NCBI GenBank assembly: GCA_013042475.1
Contig: JABDQA010000072.1
Coordinates: forward strand, 1-36,073
Origin: Desulfofustis sp.
GTDB taxonomy: Bacteria; Desulfobacterota; Desulfobulbia; Desulfobulbales; Desulfocapsaceae
Direction: 5' to 3'
Length of the DNA: 36,073 bases
The stretch's first letter is position 1, and each line of letters starts with the position of its first letter. The translations under genes and the position numbers were made by a program. Below the pieces are notes generated by a model. It saw only the letters and a list, made by a program, of their open reading frames with translations, was not told the origin of the DNA and made no database searches. Positions 24,888 to 32,498 of this stretch are shown here, in pieces.

Positions 24888-25676
24888 TTACAGAGGAATT
24901 GTACTTTTCTGTTCTTTTGCAGAAGTTGTGCCTGATGCGAAGTCAGCTTTAAGAATGATATCGACGCGTCGGTTTAGGTGGCTTTTACTGTCGCCTGGGT
25001 CCTTCGAAACTGGTCGTTCAGCCCCATACCCGACTGCTGACATCCGTTCGACACCTAACATTTTTTGCTCAACCAGGTGACGCAGTACGCTTACTGCTCG
25101 AGCAGTTGAGAGTTCCCAGCTGTTCTCAAACTGGCTCGACTCGACTGCTGACTTATCGGCGTGACCTTCGATGCGCACATCAATTGGGTGATGCCGGATG
25201 CTTTCGGCAATGGTCTCAAGAAAGGCATGTGAGCCTGATCTTAAAGCTGCACTGCCAGGGCTGAAAAGTAGCGTTTCATGGATACGCACAAGCAGGGTGT
25301 CTGAATCGGGAGTAAAAGTTTCAATAGCTGAAACCTCACCATCGAGTTTTTCAAACCTAAGCTTCAAGGAGTGTTGCAAATTGTTTATGAGTGAACGGCT
25401 ATAAGGGTCGAGTTCCGCGGAAGGAGCTGGAAAGACGGGAATAATTACATCCGTGCCCGGTGGCTGCTGACGAATTCCGAAGGCGCCCTTCAATGAATTC
25501 GAGGCTTCATTAAACCGAACCGGATCCAGGTCGGCCATGGACATTAGCAGAACAAAGAAGGTCAAAAGCAGGGTGATGAGATCTGAGTAAGTGATCAGCC
25601 AGGGGGGAAAGCGAATTCCCCAGGCTCCATACCTGCGCTCATCTGGCTGTTGCAAATTGTCGTCACCTTTCAACAT
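24888..25676 (-). CDS. motB: MotB/PomB stator subunit
   Basis: 262 residues. The single membrane helix (about 29-48) carries the ion-binding aspartate in TYSDLITLLLTFFVLLMS (Asp32). A plug/linker region follows, then an OmpA-like peptidoglycan-binding domain (about 125-245) with RIEGHADKSAV and NRRVDI. The YSDL...FFVLLMS pattern is closer to PomB than to E. coli MotB, hinting at sodium drive, but ion choice cannot be fixed from this alone. It lies 13 bp after motA. Confidence 0.93.
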   Translation of the reverse strand: MLKGDDNLQQPDERRYGAWGIRFPPWLITYSDLITLLLTFFVLLMSMADLDPVRFNEASNSLKGAFGIRQQPPGTDVIIPVFPAPSAELDPYSRSLINNLQHSLKLRFEKLDGEVSAIETFTPDSDTLLVRIHETLLFSPGSAALRSGSHAFLETIAESIRHHPIDVRIEGHADKSAVESSQFENSWELSTARAVSVLRHLVEQKMLGVERMSAVGYGAERPVSKDPGDSKSHLNRRVDIILKADFASGTTSAKEQKSTIPL

Positions 25677-25689
25677 GGCGTCGCACTTA

Positions 25690-26457
25690 TCATTGCTCGA
25701 AGGTAGTGGCCCTCAGTTTCGGAGAGATATATGCGTGCAGCTTCTGTTCTATTATCCGAGGGTTTTCTCCTGATAAAATGGACTGCATGCCCTCTATAAT
25801 CAAAGTTTTAACCAGTATCTCCGAATCTGATCGATTGCGCAGTTTACCGGCAACCGGCAAACAGATTACGTTGGCGATCACCGCCCCATAAAAGGTGGTG
25901 AGCAGGGCGACAGCCATGGCGGGACCGATTCGCGACGGATCATTCAGATTCTGCAGCATTTGTACAAGACCAATGAGGGTCCCCACCATCCCCATGGCCG
26001 GTGCATAGGTGCCAATGGAGATGAAGATGCTGGCTCCTTTCTGGTGGCGCTGCTTGATATAGTCAATTTCAGTGGTGAGCATGGCCCCCAGCGTTGTCGG
26101 TTCCTGCCCGTCGATTGCCATCTGTACGCTTCTGGCCAGAAACTCGTCTTCTATGGAATCCAGTTCGCCCTGAAGACCGAGTATCCCTTCCTTTCTCGCC
26201 TTGTTAGCAAATCCCATTATTTGGATGATGTACTCATTTATAGGGGTCTCGCGGTGAAAGACCGCCTTTTGGGCGACCTTGAATGCTTCGAGAAGATCCT
26301 TGAACGGATAGTGAATGAAAGCTACTCCGGTGGTTCCGCCAAGAACGATTAGCAGGGCAGGGATATTGAAAAAAATAGTGATCGGACTTCCGTGGAGAAT
26401 AGCCGCAAGCATCAAGCCAAACGCAGCAATCACTCCTAAAATCGTTGACAGATCCAA
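25690..26457 (-). CDS. motA: MotA/PomA stator subunit
   Basis: 255 residues with four membrane helices. Conserved parts: 'IVLGGTTGVAFIHYPF', the cytoplasmic loop, 'GTYAPAMGMVGTLIGLVQML' and 'GPAMAVALLTTFYGAVIANV', the last two lining the channel. The short length and these motifs are PomA-like. MotA5MotB2 complexes convert ion flow to rotation. GAGAGGGAAG lies about 10 nt upstream. A 221-bp gap separates it from the gene before, with no strong promoter I could recognise. Confidence 0.95.
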   Translation of the reverse strand: MDLSTILGVIAAFGLMLAAILHGSPITIFFNIPALLIVLGGTTGVAFIHYPFKDLLEAFKVAQKAVFHRETPINEYIIQIMGFANKARKEGILGLQGELDSIEDEFLARSVQMAIDGQEPTTLGAMLTTEIDYIKQRHQKGASIFISIGTYAPAMGMVGTLIGLVQMLQNLNDPSRIGPAMAVALLTTFYGAVIANVICLPVAGKLRNRSDSEILVKTLIIEGMQSILSGENPRIIEQKLHAYISPKLRATTFEQ

Positions 26458-26678
26458 AACTTCCCTCTCTTTGCCCAGCGCCCTAAATTTCAGGCTCCTA
26501 ACTGATCAGCGGTTGCTCTCTTTTATCATAGTTCATTGGTAATTAAAACAAAAGCTTGCCTGATTGTTGACCGATGGTGGGCGGAACGTGTGAGTGATTT
26601 GGTAGAAGAATGCAACTTCGGTTTTGCTGACTGGATGAACTTCTTGAAGTGCCTTATAAAGAAACTGCTTTTAACTAG

Positions 26679-27218
26679 TTATTGGGCTGGCATTTCGAGA
26701 AACAATTTGCTTATTTCGGCAGCCTGCTGTCGACTCAGCCCATCCAGAATTTTAGCTGCAGATCTGGGTTTCATTGAAGCCAGGATGGCGGCAGCAACCT
26801 GCCGGTCGAGATCTGAGACAGCCTCGGCAGCCAAGAGCGGATCCATGTTTTCGTAGATTTTTCCGAGGTTTTCGATTCGCTGCTGCTCATCTCTCTGTTT
26901 CTCTTCCAACAATGCTTCAAGAACTTTTTTCTGAGCTTCCATTTGAGCAAGTTTACTATCTATTTCAGTAAGCTTTGCATCGATTTCAGCTTTCAGTTTC
27001 TCGAGTCTGGCTTCCTCAAGGACAAGTGCTTTCTTTTCATCGATTAGGCTATCCTGGTCTTCAATAATACGCACATGAAGCCGCCGTTCTTCAACGGAGG
27101 AGAATTCACTGTTGGGAGGGGATTCCTGGGCAGCACCGCTAGATGTCTGGTAACCGAGGGAGGCAAACAGCGAGATGGCCAAGATGATATGAAGAGCTGT
27201 AGGGTTATGATATGACAT
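26679..27218 (-). CDS. MotE-like periplasmic coiled-coil protein with MgtE-N-type domain
   Basis: 179 residues from ATG 27218; the track's start at 27248 is ten codons upstream, within fliG. An N-terminal signal or anchor (about 8-25, 'ALHIILAISLFASLGY') is followed by a charged coiled coil (about 50-105) and a C-terminal helical domain (about 110-178) with 'DPLLAAEAVSDLDRQVAAAI' and 'PRSAAKILDGLSRQQAAEI', the MgtE-N pattern. This is the layout of alphaproteobacterial MotE, an export chaperone for the stator partner MotC, and of related proteins near stators. It overlaps the fliG end by 14 nt and precedes motA, so a stator or motor role is likely. Confidence 0.75.
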   Translation of the reverse strand: MSYHNPTALHIILAISLFASLGYQTSSGAAQESPPNSEFSSVEERRLHVRIIEDQDSLIDEKKALVLEEARLEKLKAEIDAKLTEIDSKLAQMEAQKKVLEALLEEKQRDEQQRIENLGKIYENMDPLLAAEAVSDLDRQVAAAILASMKPRSAAKILDGLSRQQAAEISKLFLEMPAQ

Positions 27219-28206
27219 GGTCACTGGCATGATCAGCCGATAGAACACTTTCTTCCTGAAGCCTCATGGCTGTTTTTACGATGGCCTGCTGCATAGCCTC
27301 AACATCTGAAAGCCTCATGGGGCCCAGAGCCTCGAGATCGTCGCGGATCATTTCTGCGGCGCGAGGTGACATGTTTGAAAAAAACCTCTGTTTCAGCTCA
27401 TCGGAAGCGGTTTTAAGGGCCAGTGCCAGAGAATCTTTATTGATTCGTCGAAGAATCGATTGCAGGATGCGGTCATCGAGGTCGCCCAAGGCTTCAAAGG
27501 TAAACATTTTCTTTTTGATTTTCTGAACCAGCTCATTATCCGTCTCTTCGAGCTTTCCGAGAATAGTGGTGTTGAGGGTGTGTTTCATTTTGCTCAACAA
27601 TTTTACCGCCTGATCAAACCCTGCTATTTCCTGCTGTGTACCATGCCCCATCTTGCCTATCTCCTCAAGGAGGTAAGCTTCAAGAGTTTCGAGAACCTCT
27701 TGAGAAACATGTTCGAGCTTGGCAATCCTGTAAATGATGTCTGCCTGCATTTCGTCAGGCAATAATGAAACCACTTCTGAAGCATAGCTCGAATCCTGGG
27801 TAGAGAGAATTAGGGCAATGGTTTGAGGATGTTCTCCCTGAATGATATCTGCCACCAGTTGTGGGTTAATGGCTGACAGCATCCCCAAAGGTTTCGATTC
27901 CACGCTGAGGTGCTGATTCAATAGTGATTCTGTGCGCTCTTTTGAGTGGGATGCAATGATCGAGTTTCTGGCAAACTCATCGCCACTGATAAAGAGGCCT
28001 TCAGATTTGTGCTGGTCTTCGATAAATCGCTGTAGAACAGAATTTTTCATGGACAGTGGAATATGATCAATAGCGGTCATTGACCAGGCAATGCGCTGGA
28101 TTTCTTCGTCGGTGAGCTGATTGAATACCCGGGCCGTTGTATCTTCCCCAAGACACATGAGCAGCACTGCGGCTCTCTGTACACCTGATATTCTGTCGCT
28201 GCTCAT
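27205..28206 (-). CDS. fliG: FliG, motor switch/rotor protein
   Basis: 333 residues, the standard length. The N-terminal FliF-binding domain begins 'SGVQRAAVLLMCLGED'. The middle domain has 'GEHPQTIALILS' (the EHPQ motif), and the C-terminal torque domain contains 'FEALGDLDDRILQSILRRI' and RFFSNMSPRAAEMIRDD with the charged residues facing MotA. CAGGAGG, overlapping the fliF stop, is the ribosome site; the gap to fliF is three bases. Confidence 0.95.
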   Translation of the reverse strand: MSSDRISGVQRAAVLLMCLGEDTTARVFNQLTDEEIQRIAWSMTAIDHIPLSMKNSVLQRFIEDQHKSEGLFISGDEFARNSIIASHSKERTESLLNQHLSVESKPLGMLSAINPQLVADIIQGEHPQTIALILSTQDSSYASEVVSLLPDEMQADIIYRIAKLEHVSQEVLETLEAYLLEEIGKMGHGTQQEIAGFDQAVKLLSKMKHTLNTTILGKLEETDNELVQKIKKKMFTFEALGDLDDRILQSILRRINKDSLALALKTASDELKQRFFSNMSPRAAEMIRDDLEALGPMRLSDVEAMQQAIVKTAMRLQEESVLSADHASDHVIS

Positions 28207-28209
28207 CGC

Positions 28210-29742
28210 TCAGGCCTCCTGAATCCATCTTTTGATGATATGTGCAGCCGCAAGTGGGTTGCTGTGTACTTCATTTTTCAGTTTGACAGCAATGTCTTCT
28301 TCTTGCCGATCAGGCCCATGGTCTACACTATTGCCTTCTTCAGGGGGCGGACTGTCGCTGCCGGTCAAATCCATTTCTGCGCGCAGTAGCCCAATTATTG
28401 GTTTGAGCAGGAGCAAGTAGAAGAGTAAGAATATAGACAATATCAGGATGATTTTGCCAACCGGAATCAGGTCGAAGATTTCATAAAGCGGCGATATCTT
28501 CGCCGGGCTTTGTGGCACATTCAGACGGTCTGCTGGCATACGTCTCAAATTGATGATATCTCCTCTTTCGGGTTTGAGAGAGAGTACACCAGCAACCAGC
28601 GATCGAATTGCTTCAAGTTCTTCGTCGCTGCGCGGTTGAAAAGAAACGGTGCCATCGCCTCCAATCCTTTTTTCATCTGCTACCAGAATGGTAACCGATA
28701 TTTGTTTGAGTGCGCCGACAGGGTTGATTGTTTTACTGGTCGTTTTGCTTATCTCGTAATCGACCTTTGAAGAAGTGGTAACCGATGATCGGTAACGAGA
28801 GCCTGCATTCTGTGAAGAAAGATCTTCAGATCCGGCATCGGGTAACGGTTGCCGCTCAATTTGTTCGCTCTTCACCACTGCGTCATCCGGGTCATAACTC
28901 TCAGAAGTGGTCTCATTGCGGGAGAAATCAAGCGAGGCTGATATTTTTATCAAAGTTTGACCTTTGCCGATCATGGCATCCACAAGATCTTGAGCTTTTC
29001 TCTCGAGGTTGCGCTCCACTGAGGTTTGGTAAGACAAGGTAGAATCAGGAAAGAGTAAAGCGTCCCTTAATCTGGATTTACCGGATAGAAGATTACCTGA
29101 GCTGTCAAAAACTCTGACATTGCTTGATTCCAGGCTTGTAACAGACGTTGCAACCAGGTGAATCACGGTTTGCAGCTGATCTGCAGTCAGGGGGCGGCCC
29201 GGAGCAAGGGAGAGCAGCACGGTCGCACCCGGTATGCTGTTTAGTGAAGAATCTTCCGGAGCAGACTCGAGATGTACTCGTGCCGAACGGATTTGATCCA
29301 GGGCAGACAAGGTACGGGATAATTCGTGCTGGATGACAATCCGGGGGTCTCCGCCAGTCAGTGATTGGAAGGTTGCCAGTGGTTGGCTGCCCACAAGATC
29401 ATTGCCGTTGTTAAAAGAGGGGAGCTTCTGCTTGGCCAATTCCAGTCTGGTCAAGTCTACGCTGTCTGCCGGTATATAAATGGATCGCTGTGCCGGGTTT
29501 TCTTTAAAGTTAATATCACTGAGTTTAAGAAAATTGCTGATGGCTAAATAATCTTCAGTGATCAAGTTGGCATAAAGCAGCCGGTATTCATCATCGTCAA
29601 TCAAGGTATGGAGGACGATCAATAACGCCAGTGCTACAATGATCAGCAGTCCACCGAACAGTGCCTTTCTCTTTGTTGTCCACTGCATAAACCGCTCTTT
29701 CAAATTTGAGAGCAGGGATGGGTGTCGTTGTTCATCAGCCAT
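28210..29742 (-). CDS. fliF: FliF, flagellar MS-ring protein
   Basis: 510 residues. Two membrane helices (about 28-46 and 428-447) flank the periplasmic ring-building region with 'YRLLYANLITEDYLAI', 'QHELSRTLSALDQIRSARVHL' and PGATVLLSL. The cytoplasmic FliG-binding tail ends NPLAAAHIIKRWIQEA. It forms the inner-membrane base of the flagellum. No Shine-Dalgarno site is obvious before the ATG, 70 bp after the preceding TPR gene. Confidence 0.96.
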   Translation of the reverse strand: MADEQRHPSLLSNLKERFMQWTTKRKALFGGLLIIVALALLIVLHTLIDDDEYRLLYANLITEDYLAISNFLKLSDINFKENPAQRSIYIPADSVDLTRLELAKQKLPSFNNGNDLVGSQPLATFQSLTGGDPRIVIQHELSRTLSALDQIRSARVHLESAPEDSSLNSIPGATVLLSLAPGRPLTADQLQTVIHLVATSVTSLESSNVRVFDSSGNLLSGKSRLRDALLFPDSTLSYQTSVERNLERKAQDLVDAMIGKGQTLIKISASLDFSRNETTSESYDPDDAVVKSEQIERQPLPDAGSEDLSSQNAGSRYRSSVTTSSKVDYEISKTTSKTINPVGALKQISVTILVADEKRIGGDGTVSFQPRSDEELEAIRSLVAGVLSLKPERGDIINLRRMPADRLNVPQSPAKISPLYEIFDLIPVGKIILILSIFLLFYLLLLKPIIGLLRAEMDLTGSDSPPPEEGNSVDHGPDRQEEDIAVKLKNEVHSNPLAAAHIIKRWIQEA

Positions 29743-29812
29743 GAATACAATGTTTAGTAGTTACTCAGATAATATAAGCTTGCAGTTTCCTGTCTGCACT
29801 GTTTCAGTCTCT

Positions 29813-32203
29813 TTACAGATTTGAAATCAGTTGACGATACCGTGAATCCTGTACTGCGAATCTGTGCCATGGATCACTGTCAGTTTTTTCGGCAAGAAAT
29901 AATCTATTTAGTTCTGAAATATGTTGTTTTCCGTGCCAGCCGGAAATTAGTACGATCCGGTGACGTGCAGTCCGGCGATATTTCTCCGTTTCAGCGAGCA
30001 GAACGAAGAGCTCCTCGCTTTTAGTGAATTCCCCCAGTTCATAGAGGCTTTCAGCAAGTATATAAATGGTGTCGGATGAGAACTCTTTTCTTTGTAATTG
30101 ATACACTGGGAGGAGTATGTCGGCGGCACTCTGGTACCGCCTTTTCTGAAAATTCAGTGTTGCACCAAGAAACCGAAAATCTAAGCGCTGCGGCAGGGGG
30201 ACGGGTAACAGCAGCAAGGCTTCATCTATCTGACCCACTGCATACATGCAGTCAAGCCTGAAGTAGAGAACATCAAGTTCATGCACTCCTTCCGGGTATC
30301 TATAGGTGTATTCAGAGGCCAAGTCCTCAACCAGGTGGTGAGCACCAAGGGCATGGGCGGTCCGAATTGTGGCAAAGAGTAGGTCTTCCCCGTAGAGACC
30401 GGTGGATCCGTTTTTCAGATAAAGAAATAGCTGCAGGGCTTCTGGATGCATGGCCAGCCTCTCAAACGCCAGACCGATATCAAATAAAAGGGCGTCATCG
30501 AGCCAGCCCTTCTCGAAAAGGGCACGATTCTGTTGAGCCAGGGCGATGGCTTCGATGTCCAGCCCTGCATCCAGGAGACGTTCAATTTCACTGGGAATGA
30601 GCTGAATAAGCAAGGCTTGGGCTTGATCTTGCAACTCGCCGCTCTGATAGGTTCTGAGCATCTTCTGTAACAATTCGATGCTTATGGATGGTTGTCCTTC
30701 AAGGAAAAGGACGAGTGCTTCTTTGAAAGTAGCCGACTCAGCGACAGCCCTGGACGCAGCTCTACCGGCGATTCGGCGAAACCACTGGCTTGCATTTTCT
30801 GCACACTCATCTTGTCTCAGCGCACAGATATCGGCCTGTTTCATCTCAGCCAGCAGCGCTGCCTCGGTCCCGGGGAAACGTTCAATTATCGTACCAAACT
30901 GAATCTCAGGGTTGACTGATAATTTTTCTGCTTTCAGTTCTGCCAGGGTGGCCAGATAGTGTGCAGATCCAGCTGTATTGAACTCATTGAGCATAGAGGC
31001 CAGGTCAAGATAGCAGCGTCTACTTTTATCATAAGCCTGCCGGTTGAAAATCATGGAGCAGTAGTGGTTGATGCTGAGGGGCTTAGCTGCCATGACTTCT
31101 GAGCCGTAGAACTTGTCGTAGGTGGCAAAGGCCTCGTCAAAACGTCCGGTCCCATAGGCATGATCAGCTCTACGCAATTCGACCGACTCGTGCAGTGATG
31201 GCGGAAAGTCTCCAAGGTCAAGAAGCTGGTTCATCTGCTCGTATTGTCCCGTAGCCAAATGAGTCTCAGCAATAGCAAACCTTACAAGGGGGATGAGAAG
31301 ATGGCGCGCCGGTAATCGATCAAGCAGTTTTGTGAGCCTGACCTGGGCGAGGTGAAATTTGTGTGTGCCTATTTCGATGAGCGCCGCAGCATAGACAGCA
31401 AGATTCCCCGCGTCGTCATATCCATAGGTATCGGCGAGGAGTTTGTATTGAGTGAGTGCGGCTTCAACGCTACCCAGCCTGAACAAAATATCGGCGTGGG
31501 TTATGGCGTAATATTTCCTCTCTTCTTCTTTGTTTATCGATTTAAGCTGCTTCTGGATCCGCCGCAGCGACTCGAACATATTTTGTTTGTCTAATTCTTC
31601 GATGATCGGCAAAATTGGGGCTTCACCTGAAGAGAGGAGGGACGTCAGGGGAAAAGGCGGAAATAGTGGTGCAGGATCAGGGGTGAGGATCGGAGTGTCT
31701 TCAAAATCGGCAAAAAAAGAGCGCCAGTTATTTTTATATGGCGTGAATGCAAGCGGGCTGATCAGGGTTTCCTGCCTCTGCTCCACAGGCACCATCAGGC
31801 CGAGACTCGATCCAAGCTCACGGAAGCTTCCGGTAAACCGATTTCCGGGTATCAGATCGATAATAAGGGTACTATCAGAAGTGCTGGAAATGGAAAGGCC
31901 CTGGGGGGCGTAACGGAAAAATATTGATAATCTGGTATCTTCTTGCTGCTGAACAACAAGTGTCTTGATTATGACATCATCGGGTTCCGGCTGAACCAGG
32001 AATTCCATTGCACGCGTGTCTATGAGGGTAAGATCAAGACGCCGGTCTGAAAGCCGCTCCTGGTAAAGCGGCAGCTCATCAAAATGAGCATAGATTTGAG
32101 TCGAGGTGGCTGACTCAGATGTTGAAATCCTGGTAAGCTGCGCACCTGACCCTTCACTTATTGAAACGATAAAAAAAAGCAATGTCAAAATTAGCGATCT
32201 CAT
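29813..32203 (-). CDS. large periplasmic protein: beta domain plus TPR superhelix, PflA-like architecture
   Basis: 796 residues. A signal peptide (1-~21, LILTLLFFIVSISEGSGA) is followed by a beta-rich, AMIN-like domain (about 22-125), a Pro-rich linker with LTPDPAPLFPPFPL (about 180-195), and a long array of helical hairpins (about 205-796) with TPR units such as 'LGSVEAALTQYKLLADTYG' and 'LYELGEFTKSEELFVLLAE'. No catalytic motif is seen. It is the first gene after a sigma-54 promoter and lies directly before fliF, in an operon that also holds the stator genes. Signal, beta domain, linker and TPR superhelix at ~790 residues match what is known of PflA, the periplasmic stator-scaffold protein of Campylobacter. 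Homology is not established; the gene structure is certain. Confidence 0.8.
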   Translation of the reverse strand: MRSLILTLLFFIVSISEGSGAQLTRISTSESATSTQIYAHFDELPLYQERLSDRRLDLTLIDTRAMEFLVQPEPDDVIIKTLVVQQQEDTRLSIFFRYAPQGLSISSTSDSTLIIDLIPGNRFTGSFRELGSSLGLMVPVEQRQETLISPLAFTPYKNNWRSFFADFEDTPILTPDPAPLFPPFPLTSLLSSGEAPILPIIEELDKQNMFESLRRIQKQLKSINKEEERKYYAITHADILFRLGSVEAALTQYKLLADTYGYDDAGNLAVYAAALIEIGTHKFHLAQVRLTKLLDRLPARHLLIPLVRFAIAETHLATGQYEQMNQLLDLGDFPPSLHESVELRRADHAYGTGRFDEAFATYDKFYGSEVMAAKPLSINHYCSMIFNRQAYDKSRRCYLDLASMLNEFNTAGSAHYLATLAELKAEKLSVNPEIQFGTIIERFPGTEAALLAEMKQADICALRQDECAENASQWFRRIAGRAASRAVAESATFKEALVLFLEGQPSISIELLQKMLRTYQSGELQDQAQALLIQLIPSEIERLLDAGLDIEAIALAQQNRALFEKGWLDDALLFDIGLAFERLAMHPEALQLFLYLKNGSTGLYGEDLLFATIRTAHALGAHHLVEDLASEYTYRYPEGVHELDVLYFRLDCMYAVGQIDEALLLLPVPLPQRLDFRFLGATLNFQKRRYQSAADILLPVYQLQRKEFSSDTIYILAESLYELGEFTKSEELFVLLAETEKYRRTARHRIVLISGWHGKQHISELNRLFLAEKTDSDPWHRFAVQDSRYRQLISNL

Positions 32204-32235
32204 CAGCTATATATCACGAATATTTAAACTCATTT

Positions 32236-32251
32236 TGCAATTATTGTTCCA
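32236..32251 (-). promoter_or_regulatory. sigma-54 promoter of the fli-mot operon
   Basis: On the minus strand: TGGAAC-AATAA-TTGCA, matching TGGCAC-N5-TTGCA in all but one base, with GG and GC exactly 10 bp apart. The start would fall near 32225, leaving a ~22-nt leader before the ATG at 32203. A sigma-54 activator of the FleQ type is encoded 2 kb away. Confidence 0.75.
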
Positions 32252-32401
32252 ATCAGAATTGAAAATTGATCAAGTATTTCTAGACAGTTGCCATTCTAGG
32301 CTGGAAAACATTATTGGCCCGGTGTCAAAATCGCGACGCATCATCTATACAGACAGTTTCTTTCGTCACCTGGGTAATTATACCTCTATAATCTCTCGGG
32401 A

Positions 32402-32430
32402 TTGAACATTATTTTTACCAGTGCTATAGA
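32402..32430 (+). promoter_or_regulatory. sigma-70 type promoter of the double CheX-like gene
   Basis: TTGAAC (32402-32407), a 17-bp spacer, TATAGA (32425-32430) with TGC before it. It faces away from the sigma-54 promoter. The leader would be about 62 nt. Confidence 0.6.
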
Positions 32431-32498
32431 TGGTTATCAACCTAGATGATCCGAAACCCTGTGTACAATCCTCAGATTAGCAGAGAGCTGAAACTAAA

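Noticed and set aside
31530-31913. 127-residue plus-strand ORF inside the large TPR gene, and similar ORFs (9505-9852 plus, 2813-3175 minus, 16746-17372 minus)
   Set aside because: They are antisense or out-of-frame shadows of well-supported genes, with no ribosome sites or recognisable domains.
32279-32293. Second sigma-54-like site on the minus strand, TGGCAACTGTCTAGA
   Set aside because: The -24 half is good but the -12 half (TAGA) lacks the required GC; the site at 32236-32251 fits far better.
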